From the NCBI RefSeq assembly GCF_016616235.1, contig NZ_CP067100.1:3345001-3409000 (forward strand): a stretch of DNA of 64,000 nt. Direction: 5' to 3'. Shown in pieces: positions 26,565-35,012 of the stretch. This DNA comes from Bradyrhizobium diazoefficiens. Lineage in GTDB: Bacteria; Pseudomonadota; Alphaproteobacteria; Rhizobiales; Xanthobacteraceae. The notes beneath the pieces are model-generated. The model did no database searches. It saw only the letters and a program-made list of their open reading frames with translations, and was not told the DNA's origin. Numbering within the stretch: the first letter of the stretch is position 1; each line of letters begins with the position of its first letter. The position numbers and the translations under genes were made by a program.

Positions 26565-27596
26565 TCACCCCATCATCTCCCGCACCATCGGCACCACCTT
26601 CCGCCCATAAAGCTCGATGCTCTTCATCAGCTTCTCGTGCGGCAATCGCCCTGCCGAATATTTCAGCTGGAATCGCGAAATGCGAAGCGCCTTCGCGGTC
26701 GCTGCGATCTTGCGCGCGACCGTTTCCGGCGCGCCGACATAGAGCGAGCCGTGCTCGGCCTCATTGACGAACTCGTCGCGGCCCATTGGCGGCCAGCCGC
26801 GCTCCTTGCCGATGCGGTCGCGCATCGCCTTGTAGTCGGGCCACAGCTCCTCGCGCGCCTGCGCATCCGTTTCGGCAACGTAGCCGGGCGAGTGCACGCC
26901 GATCGGCTGCACGGGGCGGCCGAACTCCTTGAAGGCGCGGTGATAAAGATCGACGTACGGCGCAAACCGCGCGGGATCGCCGCCGATGATCGCGAGCATC
27001 AAGGGCAGGTCGTGGTGCGCGGCGCGCACCACCGATTGCGGGCTGCCGCCGACGCCGATCCAGGTCTTGAGCCGGTCGTTCTCGACTGGTGGATAGACCA
27101 GCTGGTCTTTCAGCGGCGGGCGCAGCTTGCCCTGCCAGGTCACCGGCTTCTGCGACAGCAGCGCGGCGAACAAATCGAGCTTCTCCTCGAACAGCTCCTC
27201 GTATTTGCGTAAGTCGAAGCCGAACAGCGGAAAGGATTCGGTGAAGGAGCCGCGGCCAAGGATCACTTCGGCGCGGCCATTGGAGAGCGCATCGAGCGTC
27301 GCAAAACGCTGAAACACGCGAATGGGGTCGTCGGAGCTCAGCACCGTCACGGCCGAGCCGAGATGGATGCGGCTGGTGCGCGATGCGATTGCCGCCAGCA
27401 CGGTCTCGGGCGAGGAGATCGCGAAATCGGCGCGGTGATGCTCGCCAAGACCGATGAAATCGAGGCCGAGCTCGTCGGCCAGCACCGCTTCGTCGACGAC
27501 GTTGCGGATCACTTGCGCATGCGAAAGCAGGCTGCCTGAGCCGTCCTTGGTGACGTCGCCAAACGTATCCAGTCCGAATTCGAGCGGTGCGGTCAT
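26565..27596 (-). CDS. LLM-class flavin-dependent oxidoreductase
   Basis: The 343-residue bacterial-luciferase-like TIM barrel shows GLGEHHRADFAISSP, then HLGSAVTVLSSDDPIRVFQRFATLD. These are typical of F420/FMN-using LLM enzymes with unassigned function. No NADPH-reductase partner is adjacent. The ATG at 27596 was preferred over a TTG one codon earlier. It probably acts as an FMNH2-dependent monooxygenase or reductase in the cytosol; the substrate is unknown. It lies downstream of the helicase gene on the same strand. Confidence 0.87.
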   Translation of the reverse strand: MTAPLEFGLDTFGDVTKDGSGSLLSHAQVIRNVVDEAVLADELGLDFIGLGEHHRADFAISSPETVLAAIASRTSRIHLGSAVTVLSSDDPIRVFQRFATLDALSNGRAEVILGRGSFTESFPLFGFDLRKYEELFEEKLDLFAALLSQKPVTWQGKLRPPLKDQLVYPPVENDRLKTWIGVGGSPQSVVRAAHHDLPLMLAIIGGDPARFAPYVDLYHRAFKEFGRPVQPIGVHSPGYVAETDAQAREELWPDYKAMRDRIGKERGWPPMGRDEFVNEAEHGSLYVGAPETVARKIAATAKALRISRFQLKYSAGRLPHEKLMKSIELYGRKVVPMVREMMG

Positions 27597-27691
27597 CAAT
27601 CAGGTCTCTGCGGGGATGATCGACCAGAGTTAATGGATGGCCGTGACGTCGCAAGGCGGCATTCGGAAATGCTCGGTTTCCGTTTGTCGGT

Positions 27692-29749
27692 CTACCGCCA
27701 CATCCCGCGCATCCGCGCCCCGATATCGATTTTCGGCCCTTGCGCCGCGGTGCGCGCGGTGCCCGCGGCGGCCTTTGGCCAGGCGGTGCGCTCGAATAGA
27801 TAGACCAGTTGCTCCGGGATGAAGCGGGTGCGCGAGGCGTAGACGTGGCGGTCGCCCTTGGCCTGCTGGCCGTGGGTGAAGAAGCGCTGCGGCACCACGA
27901 GATGCAGATCGTCCTTGGCGCGGGTCATCGCGACATGGAGCAGGCGGCGCTCCTCCTCGAGCTCCGCCGAGGTGCCGGCGCCGAGATCGGAGGGCATGCA
28001 GCCGTCGACGACGTTGAGCACGTACACCGACTTCCACTCCTGGCCCTTGGCGGAATGGATGGTCGAGAGGATCAGATAGTCCTCATCGCGTAAGGGCGGT
28101 CCGGACTTGTCGCTGGTCGCATCCGGCGGGTCGAGCGTGAGCTCGGTCAGGAATTTTTCGCGCGAGGAATAGCCGCTCGCGATCTGCTCGAGCTGCATCA
28201 GGTCGGCGCGGCGCGTCTCGGAATCCTCATGGATGCGGTCGAGATGCGGCTCATACCAGAGCCGCACGCGCTCGAGATCGACAGGCCATTCCGAGTAGCG
28301 CAAATTTTCGACCGTGCGGACGAAGTCGGTCCAGTCGGCGCCGGTGCGTGCCGGCACCGGCAACTGGCCGAGCGCGTGCAATGGATCGCTGCTCTCCGCC
28401 ATCTGGTCGAGCACGCGCTGCGCGGTGGCGGGGCCGATGCCCGGCAACAGATGCAGGATGCGGAAGCCGGCGACGCGGTCGCGCGGATTTTCGGCGAAAC
28501 GCAGCAGTGCCAGCACGTCCTTGACATGCGCGGCGTCAAGGAATTTCAGCCCGCCGAACTTCACGAACGGGATGTTGCGGCGGGTCAGCTCGATCTCCAG
28601 CGGGCCGGAATGCGAGGACGTCCGGAACAGCACCGCCTGGTGCTTGAGCAGCGCGCCTTGCTCGCGGTTGGCCAGCACCTGTTCGACGATGTAGCGCGCC
28701 TGGTCGGCCTCGTCATGCACCGTGACGAGCTGCGGCTTCCGCCCTGCGCTGCGGTCGGTCCAGAGGTTTTTGGTGAAGCGCTCGCGCGCAAGCCCGATGA
28801 CGCCATTGGCCGCCGCCAGCACCGCTTGCGTCGAGCGGTAATTGCGGTCGAGCGTGATCATCTCCGCCCGCGGCGAAAAGCTCTGCGGAAAATCCAGGAT
28901 GTTGCGCACGGTCGCGGCGCGGAACGAATAGATCGACTGGGCGTCGTCACCGACCACGGTGAGCCCGCGTCCGTCCGGCTTGAGCGCCAGCAGGATCGAG
29001 GACTGCAGGCGGTTGGTGTCCTGATATTCGTCGACCAGCACGTGATCGAAGCGGCCGCCGATCTCCTCGGCAATCAGCGCATCGCTCATCATCTGCGACC
29101 AGTAGAGCAGCAAATCGTCGTAATCGAGCACGTGCTGAGACTGCTTGGCCTCGACGTAAGCGGCGAACAGGCCCTTCAGCTCGGCCGCCCAGCCCGCGCA
29201 CCAGGGATAGTGTTGACCGAGCACCTTTTCGATCTCCATCTCGGCGTTGACGCAGCGCGAGTAGATCGAGAGACACGTGCCCTTGGCCGGAAAGCGGCTT
29301 TCGGTCTTCGATAGGCCGCGCTCGTGCCGCACCAGATTCATCAGGTCGGCGGAATCCTCGCGGTCATGGATGGTGAAAGCGGGATCGACGCCGATCCGCT
29401 CGGCATATTCGCGCAGCAGCCGCGCGCCGATGCCGTGGAAGGTGCCGGCCCAGGTGAGGGCGTCGCGCATGATCGCGGCGTTGTTCTCGCCGAGCACTTT
29501 TCGCGCGATGCGCTCGACCCGGCCGGCCATCTCGGCCGCGGCGCGGCGGGAGAACGTCATCAAGAGGATGCGGCGCGGATCGGCGCCTGCGACGATCAGA
29601 TGCGCAACGCGATGGGCCAGCGTGTTGGTCTTGCCGGAGCCGGCACCCGCAATGACGAGCAGCGGAGCGCCCACGGTCGCGCCATCGGCCACGCCATGCT
29701 CGACAGCGCGGCGCTGCTCCGCATTGAGCGTGTCCAGATATGTCGCCAC
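27692..29749 (-). CDS. UvrD/PcrA-like superfamily 1 DNA helicase
   Basis: The roughly 685-residue helicase has Walker A GAGSGKT (about residues 35-41), the DHVLVDEYQDTN motif II, GDDAQSIYSFR motif III, LDRNYRST motif IV, STIHSAKGQEW motif V and VAMTRAKD motif VI. It is a 3'-5' SF1A helicase likely working in DNA repair or replication. The C-terminal tail (after YLFERTAWPKAA) is short and Ala-rich and lacks the Tudor-like domain of larger UvrD proteins. The start is uncertain: a GTG at 29749 is more plausible than a TTG 17 codons upstream. Another UvrD may exist elsewhere. Confidence 0.9.
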   Translation of the reverse strand: MATYLDTLNAEQRRAVEHGVADGATVGAPLLVIAGAGSGKTNTLAHRVAHLIVAGADPRRILLMTFSRRAAAEMAGRVERIARKVLGENNAAIMRDALTWAGTFHGIGARLLREYAERIGVDPAFTIHDREDSADLMNLVRHERGLSKTESRFPAKGTCLSIYSRCVNAEMEIEKVLGQHYPWCAGWAAELKGLFAAYVEAKQSQHVLDYDDLLLYWSQMMSDALIAEEIGGRFDHVLVDEYQDTNRLQSSILLALKPDGRGLTVVGDDAQSIYSFRAATVRNILDFPQSFSPRAEMITLDRNYRSTQAVLAAANGVIGLARERFTKNLWTDRSAGRKPQLVTVHDEADQARYIVEQVLANREQGALLKHQAVLFRTSSHSGPLEIELTRRNIPFVKFGGLKFLDAAHVKDVLALLRFAENPRDRVAGFRILHLLPGIGPATAQRVLDQMAESSDPLHALGQLPVPARTGADWTDFVRTVENLRYSEWPVDLERVRLWYEPHLDRIHEDSETRRADLMQLEQIASGYSSREKFLTELTLDPPDATSDKSGPPLRDEDYLILSTIHSAKGQEWKSVYVLNVVDGCMPSDLGAGTSAELEEERRLLHVAMTRAKDDLHLVVPQRFFTHGQQAKGDRHVYASRTRFIPEQLVYLFERTAWPKAAAGTARTAAQGPKIDIGARMRGMWR

Positions 29750-29877
29750 GAATCGCCCCGGTGAAAGGGTGAGGGTCGGCGATCCCGGCTCGAATCGCAA
29801 TGCGGCTGGACGAAACCGATGTTAAGACCTAGGGACAAGACAGCCCAAAGTTCCAGCCCGAGAAGCGTGCAACAGGC

Positions 29878-30468
29878 ATGACCGAGCTCAAACCCGACCA
29901 GTTCGAGATGCGGCGGCTGGAATCGCTCAGCAACACCATCTTCGGCGTCGCCATGACGCTGCTTGCCTATGATTTGCCCAAGGCCGCTGTCTTCACCAGC
30001 GCGCCCGACTGGAGCGATCTGGCCCAGGTCTATTCCGGCAAGCTGGCGGGCTTTGCGCTCAGCTTCATCATCGCCGGCCTGTTCTGGATCAGCCACCACC
30101 GCCGGCTGGCGCGTCAGGCGGTCGGCAGCCGCGGCGCGGTGATCCTCAATTTGTTCTTTCTGCTCTCGATCGTGCTGCTGCCTGTCACCAACGGGCTCTA
30201 CACCAATTACGCCATGAGCAGCGCGGCGGCGGTGCTGTACGGCCTGAATTTGACCGCGATCGCCGGCCTCAACGCCTTGCTGTGGTGGACGATCCTCGGC
30301 GGCTGGCGGCGCGAGACGATGGCCTCGTTGTTTCCGCTGCTGGTGTTCATCCCGGGCACGATCGTTGCGGCGTTCGCGCCGCATGTCGCACCCTTCGTGT
30401 GGTTCATCGCCTTCGGCGGGCTCCTGGTCCGGCGCTTCTATATCGCACCGGCGGACCAGGGTTCATAA
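29878..30468 (+). CDS. TMEM175-family (DUF1211) membrane protein
   Basis: The 196-residue integral membrane protein has about six helices. The first carries RRLESLSNTIFGVAMTLL, a bacterial TMEM175-like signature in place of the usual RxxxFSD, and WISHHRR follows helix 3. Bacterial members form potassium-selective channels, so a K+ leak channel is the likely function. It is convergent with the YciI gene nine bases away, so transcription is probably short-range on each side. Confidence 0.78.
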   Translation: MTELKPDQFEMRRLESLSNTIFGVAMTLLAYDLPKAAVFTSAPDWSDLAQVYSGKLAGFALSFIIAGLFWISHHRRLARQAVGSRGAVILNLFFLLSIVLLPVTNGLYTNYAMSSAAAVLYGLNLTAIAGLNALLWWTILGGWRRETMASLFPLLVFIPGTIVAAFAPHVAPFVWFIAFGGLLVRRFYIAPADQGS

Positions 30469-30477
30469 AGCGCGCGG

Positions 30478-30858
30478 TCACGGCGATGTCGTGCCGAACC
30501 CATCGGCTGCGACGTAAAGCTTCACCGGGCGGATCTCGTAGACCGCGGTCGGATTGACCTCGCGCAGCTTCCGCGCCGCCGCGATCGCCTCCTCGTCCGT
30601 GTCGTATTCGACGAGGTGGAAGCCGAGAAGCTGCTCCTTGGTCTCTGCAAACGGGCCGTCGAGCACCATGCCGGCGCCGGGGCCGCGCAGGGTGCGGGCC
30701 TTTCGGGTGTCGTCCAGACGTGCGGCCGGCCCGAAATGTCCGCTGGCGCGCAGCGGCGCCTGCACTTCGATGACTTTGGCCACGACCGCGGCGTCCTGCT
30801 CCGGCGTCCAGGACCGGATCTCGTCTTCCACATGGTAGGCCAGGATGGCGTAGAGCAT
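30478..30858 (-). CDS. YciI-like (YCII-domain) protein
   Basis: This 126-residue protein has the YciI fold with the DGPFAETKEQLLGF signature and a following basic/acidic beta-alpha pattern. Family members are small dimeric enzymes or regulators with a ferredoxin-like fold, often next to DGPF-type sigma factor genes in rhizobia, though none is seen here. The ATG follows GAGGTGACG. The gene lies downstream of the rreB terminator, so it needs its own promoter or readthrough. Confidence 0.82.
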   Translation of the reverse strand: MLYAILAYHVEDEIRSWTPEQDAAVVAKVIEVQAPLRASGHFGPAARLDDTRKARTLRGPGAGMVLDGPFAETKEQLLGFHLVEYDTDEEAIAAARKLREVNPTAVYEIRPVKLYVAADGFGTTSP

Positions 30859-30937
30859 CGTCACCTCGTTGATTTTTTGTTGCGCGCGTCCAAAGGACGT
30901 ATTGCCGCAGCTTGTGCCGACAAAACCCCAAAGAAAA

Positions 30938-30964
30938 GGCGCGGCGGGGAGGCCCCGTCGCGCC
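30938..30964 (-). terminator. intrinsic terminator of rreB
   Basis: The 12-bp stem (GGCGCGGCGGGG against CCCCGTCGCGCC, one G-T pair, three-base loop) is followed on the minus strand by TTTTCTTT. Counting from the promoter at 31106-31134, transcription would yield an RNA of about 166 nt, close to the 165 nt I recall for rreB. Confidence 0.88.
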
Positions 30965-31026
30965 CGATTTCTTGCTCGCTGGTCCAGGGCTGAGAGCGCC
31001 CCGATGCCAGGCCTTTGGTTCAAAGC

Positions 31027-31071
31027 CTAGCGGGCGATCCCAGCGAGGTGACAGCGCTTGAGATAAGACAC
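31027..31071 (-). CDS. rreB: rreB, 14-residue peptide with a 17-nt Shine-Dalgarno
   Basis: A GTG-started frame of 14 codons (VSYLKRCHLAGIAR) ends at TAG. I recognise it as rreB (ribosome-regulated expression in Bradyrhizobiaceae), described as a small mRNA of about 165 nt with an unusually long SD and a GTG start. In that description translation was weak, and binding to 30S subunits appeared to control RNA stability. The sequence here has every feature: extended SD, GTG, a near-consensus promoter and a tight terminator. The peptide's own function is not known to me. This peptide is far below usual gene-finder limits. Confidence 0.93.
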   Translation of the reverse strand: MSYLKRCHLAGIAR

Positions 31072-31087
31072 TGGATCACCTCCTTTC
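31071..31087 (-). promoter_or_regulatory. 17-nt extended Shine-Dalgarno of rreB
   Basis: On the minus strand GAAAGGAGGTGATCCAG runs up to and into the GTG start. It is complementary over 17 bases to the 3' end of 16S rRNA (whose sequence reads on the plus strand here). A normal SD matches 4-7 bases. Such long pairing should hold the 30S subunit rather than speed initiation. Confidence 0.93.
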
Positions 31088-31105
31088 GTTGGTTACGGGA
31101 GCCTC

Positions 31106-31134
31106 AATATAGGGTCGAATCGCCGCGCCGTTAA
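31106..31134 (-). promoter_or_regulatory. rreB promoter
   Basis: TATATT (31106-31111, minus strand) is the -10 and TTAACG (31129-31134) the -35, separated by 17 bases. The expected start is near 31099, about 28 bases before the GTG. This is the clearest sigma-70-like promoter in the neighbourhood. Confidence 0.8.
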
Positions 31135-31238
31135 GAGGAGGGGGCCGGAGGACGGGGAACAAGCCCGTTCGCGAGGCGGGAAAGGGCGGCCGGGGACAGT
31201 TGAGACCGCCAGCGGGCCGTGTTAGGTGATCGCAAGAT

Positions 31239-31312
31239 GCGGGTGTAGCTCAATGGTAGAGCAGCAGCCTTCCAAGCTGAATACGAGGGTTCGATTCCCT
31301 TCACCCGCTCCA
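31239..31312 (+). tRNA. tRNA-Gly (anticodon UCC)
   Basis: The 74-nt cloverleaf has acceptor GCGGGTG/CACCCGC, a standard D-arm, anticodon loop CTTCCAA (UCC) and T-arm GTTCGATTC. The CCA is encoded. The gene directly precedes a block of foreign-looking genes, and a degenerate copy of its 3' part lies at 36051-36097 in the same orientation, which suggests site-specific integration at its 3' end. Confidence 0.96.
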
Positions 31313-31340
31313 ATCTGGGACGTTGCTCACGTCCGGGAAA

Positions 31341-32216
31341 TCACCACGCCTGCGAGCGGTGGAGTTTCACGCATCCTCCAAGCAGGCAGCCCACCGGCCT
31401 GTCGTCGGCAAAGCCGAGTCGGATGCCGATTTCGGACAAGGAATTCATCGCCCGGCCTTGCAGGACGGTAATGCGCTCGCTGTCAGCCTTGACGAGCCGA
31501 TTCTTGAGCAACCCAAACGCGAGCGCCGCGGCAGCGATTCCCGTTGCTGCGTCCTCCGGGTAGCCCGACGATTTTGGGAATTGCCTGGCTTCAAAACGAC
31601 GGCTGCCCTGATGATCGATCGCATAAGGGTAGAGCCCGGTCGACCCAATGCTTTCGCAACACTGCTCGGTCGTTGGCATGTTCGAGACCAGATTGTTCAG
31701 GAGGTCGACGCTCTTCATCGGAATGAGCGTCTTCACGCGCGACGTCGCGGCGTTTTGAATCGGCAGGTCGAGCAGGTCGGCCCGTGAGATGTGAAGCGCC
31801 GCTAGTACCACCTCTTCTTCTTCGCGCGACAGATCGACCACTTTCCCGACCGGTTGAGTGATCTCAACGTAGGGGTCATCGGATCGAGCCGTGTCGATGA
31901 AACCGGTCACCGGTCCGCTGCGCGTGTCGATGCGCACCTGCCCGGTTCGCAAATCTCCTGTCGTGGCCAGGGCCCACAACGCGCCGATGGTGGCGTGGCC
32001 GCACATTTCCATCTCATGGCGGGGGACCCAGAATCGAAAGATGTAGTCCGCATCGCCACTGACCGCGGGCAGAACGAACCCGGACTCGTGCCCGAAATGT
32101 CTCGCGATGCGTTGCATATCATCGCTGGGGAGCGCGGACGCATCCATGACGATCGGACAAGGATTGCCGCCGGCACCCCTATGCGTGAAGACATTAACCA
32201 GCTTGATCTCGGTCAT
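31341..32216 (-). CDS. PhzF-family isomerase-like enzyme
   Basis: The 291-residue protein has the PhzF diaminopimelate-epimerase-like fold: Glu44 in FGHESGFVL (the general base in PhzF), MEMCGHATIGA, and EDAATGIAAAAL near the C-terminus. PhzF catalyses the isomerisation in phenazine synthesis, but most homologues outside phenazine clusters have no known substrate and no other phz gene is here. The stop is 28 bases from tRNA-Gly and the start is 14 bases from the substrate-binding protein gene. It is the last gene of a leftward ABC-transporter operon. Confidence 0.87.
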   Translation of the reverse strand: MTEIKLVNVFTHRGAGGNPCPIVMDASALPSDDMQRIARHFGHESGFVLPAVSGDADYIFRFWVPRHEMEMCGHATIGALWALATTGDLRTGQVRIDTRSGPVTGFIDTARSDDPYVEITQPVGKVVDLSREEEEVVLAALHISRADLLDLPIQNAATSRVKTLIPMKSVDLLNNLVSNMPTTEQCCESIGSTGLYPYAIDHQGSRRFEARQFPKSSGYPEDAATGIAAAALAFGLLKNRLVKADSERITVLQGRAMNSLSEIGIRLGFADDRPVGCLLGGCVKLHRSQAW

Positions 32217-32230
32217 CTCAATAGCCGATC

Positions 32231-33268
32231 TCAGTTCATCGATGGGGCGACGGCGTCGACGACGGCGTTGGTGTAGGAGGCCGCGATCGGCACGTTCACG
32301 GGCTTCTGCTCACCCTCCTCGAGAAACTTGTAGTTCTTCAGCATGCCACTCTCTTCGATCCTCGGATTGTCGCGGAAAGACGGCAGGGTCAGGCGCCAAG
32401 CCAGATCGAACTCGGCCTTCGGAACCTGAGTGAAGAATGGTCGTACCGCCTCCCGGGCGTCGTCCGAACTGGACTTCATGTAACGAAGGCCGTTCCAGAG
32501 ACCGCGCACCAATTTCTGCGCGAGCTCGGATTTTCCGACGATCCAGTCGTTGCGGGCGATAAGCGTATAGAACAGGATGTCGGCGAACGGGGGGTATTCA
32601 CCCCTGGCGAAGTCGAACAGCATCGCACCGCCGAACCGCGCAATTCCCGTGGTCGACGTCGGAGCGGACAACGCATATCCGTCGATCCGTTTTTGTCCCA
32701 AAGCGGCCAGCATGCTGCTTCCGCCCCCGATCGGCGTGATGGTCATATCCCGATCCGGATTTAGGCCGCCGAACACGGCGATGTGCCGGACCATCAGGTC
32801 CGTCAGGCTTCCAGGACCTGCCACCGCGATGGTCAGGCCCTTCAAGGCGGCTGCCTTTGCCCTGGGATCCTTCAAATTCGCAAGATCGATCTTTTTCGCC
32901 GCGTCGGCTGAAAGCACCAGATCCGATCCAAACTGCGTCTGAACCGCTGCGAAGGATTGCACCGGCTGGCGCTTTTCCTGCGCCCGCAACTGGACGCTCG
33001 GGCTGCCGACGTAGATGTCCGATTGGCCACCCAGCACTGCCGCCAACGCCTCGGCTCCGCCCTTGGAGAATGTGATCACCTCCGCGTCCAAGCCTTCTCG
33101 TTCGAAGAAGCCTTTCGTGCGCGCCACGTAGATCGGAAGGTAGATGAATCCCTCGCTCGGCTGTCCCAGCACGATCTTCTGCCTCGATTGAGCGATCGCC
33201 GGAGCGCAAAGCATGTTGGCAGCGCCAAGGCCTGCGATGGCAAATGCCTGTCTTCTCGAAACCTGCAT
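32231..33268 (-). CDS. ABC transporter substrate-binding protein, NitT/TauT type
   Basis: The 345-residue periplasmic protein has a signal peptide carrying SRRQAF, which may direct Tat export. It is followed by KGFFEREGLDAEVITFSKGGAEALAAVLGGQSD, the fingerprint of SsuA/TauA/NrtA-like binding proteins. Substrates of this class include aliphatic sulfonates, taurine, nitrate and thiamine precursors; the ligand cannot be set here. It forms an operon with the permease and ATPase genes upstream and the PhzF gene downstream. Confidence 0.88.
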   Translation of the reverse strand: MQVSRRQAFAIAGLGAANMLCAPAIAQSRQKIVLGQPSEGFIYLPIYVARTKGFFEREGLDAEVITFSKGGAEALAAVLGGQSDIYVGSPSVQLRAQEKRQPVQSFAAVQTQFGSDLVLSADAAKKIDLANLKDPRAKAAALKGLTIAVAGPGSLTDLMVRHIAVFGGLNPDRDMTITPIGGGSSMLAALGQKRIDGYALSAPTSTTGIARFGGAMLFDFARGEYPPFADILFYTLIARNDWIVGKSELAQKLVRGLWNGLRYMKSSSDDAREAVRPFFTQVPKAEFDLAWRLTLPSFRDNPRIEESGMLKNYKFLEEGEQKPVNVPIAASYTNAVVDAVAPSMN

Positions 33269-33311
33269 GATATCTCCCGATGCGAGAAGGAAAGGGGTGA
33301 ATTGGGCGCGG

Positions 33312-34100
33312 CTAAACCGTTACTTCCCGGTGTTCCTCAGCCTCTTTCCAAGGCATGAGGACGCGTTCCAGTATCTTGACGGCGAAGCTCAACAGCATGG
33401 TGAGGGCGACGATCGCAATCAGGGCGGCGAAGACGCCGGGTGTGTCGAACTTGGACGCGGCATTGGAGATCAGATAGCCGAGGCCTCTGTTCGAGGCGAT
33501 GATTTCCCCGACGATCGCTCCGATGAGGGCGTAGGGTACGGACAGCCGCAAGCCGGCGAAGACCCACGTGATGGCCGACGGAAGCACCAGCTTCGACATC
33601 AACTGCCGCTCCGATGCTCCCATCAATCTGATCACGGTGAGCTGTTCCCTGCTCACGCTCCGCACGCCGGTATAGGTGTTCAGAAACACCAGAAAGAACA
33701 CCGTAACGGCCGCCAGCACGATCTTCATCTCGATGCCGATGCCGAGCCAAAGCACGAACAGCGGCGCCAGCGCCACCTTGGGAAGGCTGTAGATCGCCGC
33801 CAGGAAGGGATCGAGGATACCGGCGAGGAGCCGTGAACGTCCGAGGACCAGCCCGGCGAAAACGCCCGCGCTTCCGCCGATCAGAAACCCGGCAAGCGCC
33901 TCTACCGTCGTGATCGAGGCGTGAAACAACAACTCTCCACTCCGCAGAATGGCCCAGAAGCTTGCGGCGATGGCAGAGGGCGTCGAGATGTAAAACTCGC
34001 TTCCGGACCAGACTGACCCCGACTGCCAGATGACGACGAGCACGGTGAGTAACCCCAGGCGCGCAAGCATGATTGAGCGATATGACGGGTGGTTTTCCAT
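33312..34100 (-). CDS. ABC transporter permease, NitT/TauT type
   Basis: This 262-residue inner-membrane protein has about six helices and the BPD-transporter EAA loop (VIRLMGASERQLMSKLVLPSAITW) in the cytoplasmic middle. It resembles SsuC/TauC. The SD AGGAGAG precedes the ATG. It should pair as a homodimer with the ATPase encoded just upstream, ten bases away. Together with the binding protein it forms a complete importer. Confidence 0.88.
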   Translation of the reverse strand: MENHPSYRSIMLARLGLLTVLVVIWQSGSVWSGSEFYISTPSAIAASFWAILRSGELLFHASITTVEALAGFLIGGSAGVFAGLVLGRSRLLAGILDPFLAAIYSLPKVALAPLFVLWLGIGIEMKIVLAAVTVFFLVFLNTYTGVRSVSREQLTVIRLMGASERQLMSKLVLPSAITWVFAGLRLSVPYALIGAIVGEIIASNRGLGYLISNAASKFDTPGVFAALIAIVALTMLLSFAVKILERVLMPWKEAEEHREVTV

Positions 34101-34110
34101 CGAGGCTCTC

Positions 34111-34929
34111 CTAGGCCGGGACCGCGATGGCGGATGGCGAGGGCATCGTCGCCAAATCCGGCGTCAGCATCGCCCAGAGTTCGTTGGTGAAATCGTGATG
34201 ACGGGAGTCGAACCTCAACCTTGCGAGGTCGCGGTCTTTGGGCAGAGGATTGTCGAAGACTTTCGCGATCGTGCCCGGGCGGCCATGAAACACGGCGCAC
34301 TTGTCACCCAGTGCCGCCGCCTCCTCGATATCGTGCGTCACGAACATCACGGTCAGATCGAGCTTGCGGCAGATCCTGAGCAACTCGGCCTGAAGCGTCA
34401 ACCTGAGCTGCGCATCGAGCGCGCCGAATGGTTCATCGAGAAGAAGCGTCTCCCGGTCGGCTGCGAGCAGCCGCGCAAGTGCGCAACGCTTGCGCATTCC
34501 GCCCGAAATCTGGTTGGGATAGGATTTGGCGAAGTCTCCGAGCCCGACAAGGGAGAGAAGTTGCTCTATGCGGGCTTCTCGATCGCGCTTCGCAAGTCCC
34601 GCGACCTCCAGCGGGATCGAAACGTTGCCTGCGACGGTCCTCCATGGCAGCAAGTGATCCTGCTGCGTCATGTAAGCGACTCGATTGTTCAACCCGCCGA
34701 TCGTTGCTCCGTCGTAGGTCACTCCGCCTTGACTTGGGCTGACGAGTCCCGCCGCCAAATTGAGAAGCGTGGACTTGCCGCATCCGGACGGGCCGAGCAG
34801 CATGGTGACCTCGCCGCGTCTCAGCGAAAGTGTGACGTCGCGGATCGCGGTGTAGCTCTGAGATCCCGATCGGAATGTCTTCGTGACATTGGAGAAGACA
34901 ATGAATCCGTCTGGCTGAAGAACTTTCAT
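34111..34929 (-). CDS. ABC transporter ATP-binding protein, NitT/TauT type
   Basis: The 272-residue ATPase has Walker A LLGPSGCGKST (about residues 45-54), Q-loop MTQQDHLLPWRT, signature ISGGMRKR and Walker B LLLDEPFGALD. It is most like SsuB/TauB. Its ATG is preceded by AGGGAGGG; a TTG eight codons earlier is less likely. It is the first gene of the leftward importer operon, with the AraC regulator gene just upstream on the same strand. Confidence 0.9.
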   Translation of the reverse strand: MKVLQPDGFIVFSNVTKTFRSGSQSYTAIRDVTLSLRRGEVTMLLGPSGCGKSTLLNLAAGLVSPSQGGVTYDGATIGGLNNRVAYMTQQDHLLPWRTVAGNVSIPLEVAGLAKRDREARIEQLLSLVGLGDFAKSYPNQISGGMRKRCALARLLAADRETLLLDEPFGALDAQLRLTLQAELLRICRKLDLTVMFVTHDIEEAAALGDKCAVFHGRPGTIAKVFDNPLPKDRDLARLRFDSRHHDFTNELWAMLTPDLATMPSPSAIAVPA

Positions 34930-35012
34930 GCCGCCGTCACCCTCCCTAGGCAATCCAGGAGAGTAGGGGGCGAGACCGGTCTAGTGCGCGACCGGGAGGG
35001 ACTTACAGCTTG

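Noticed and set aside
31071..31087. Fragment of a 16S rRNA 3' end
   Set aside because: Only 17 bases match, they end exactly at the rreB start, and no further rRNA sequence flanks them. It is the Shine-Dalgarno complement, not an rRNA piece.
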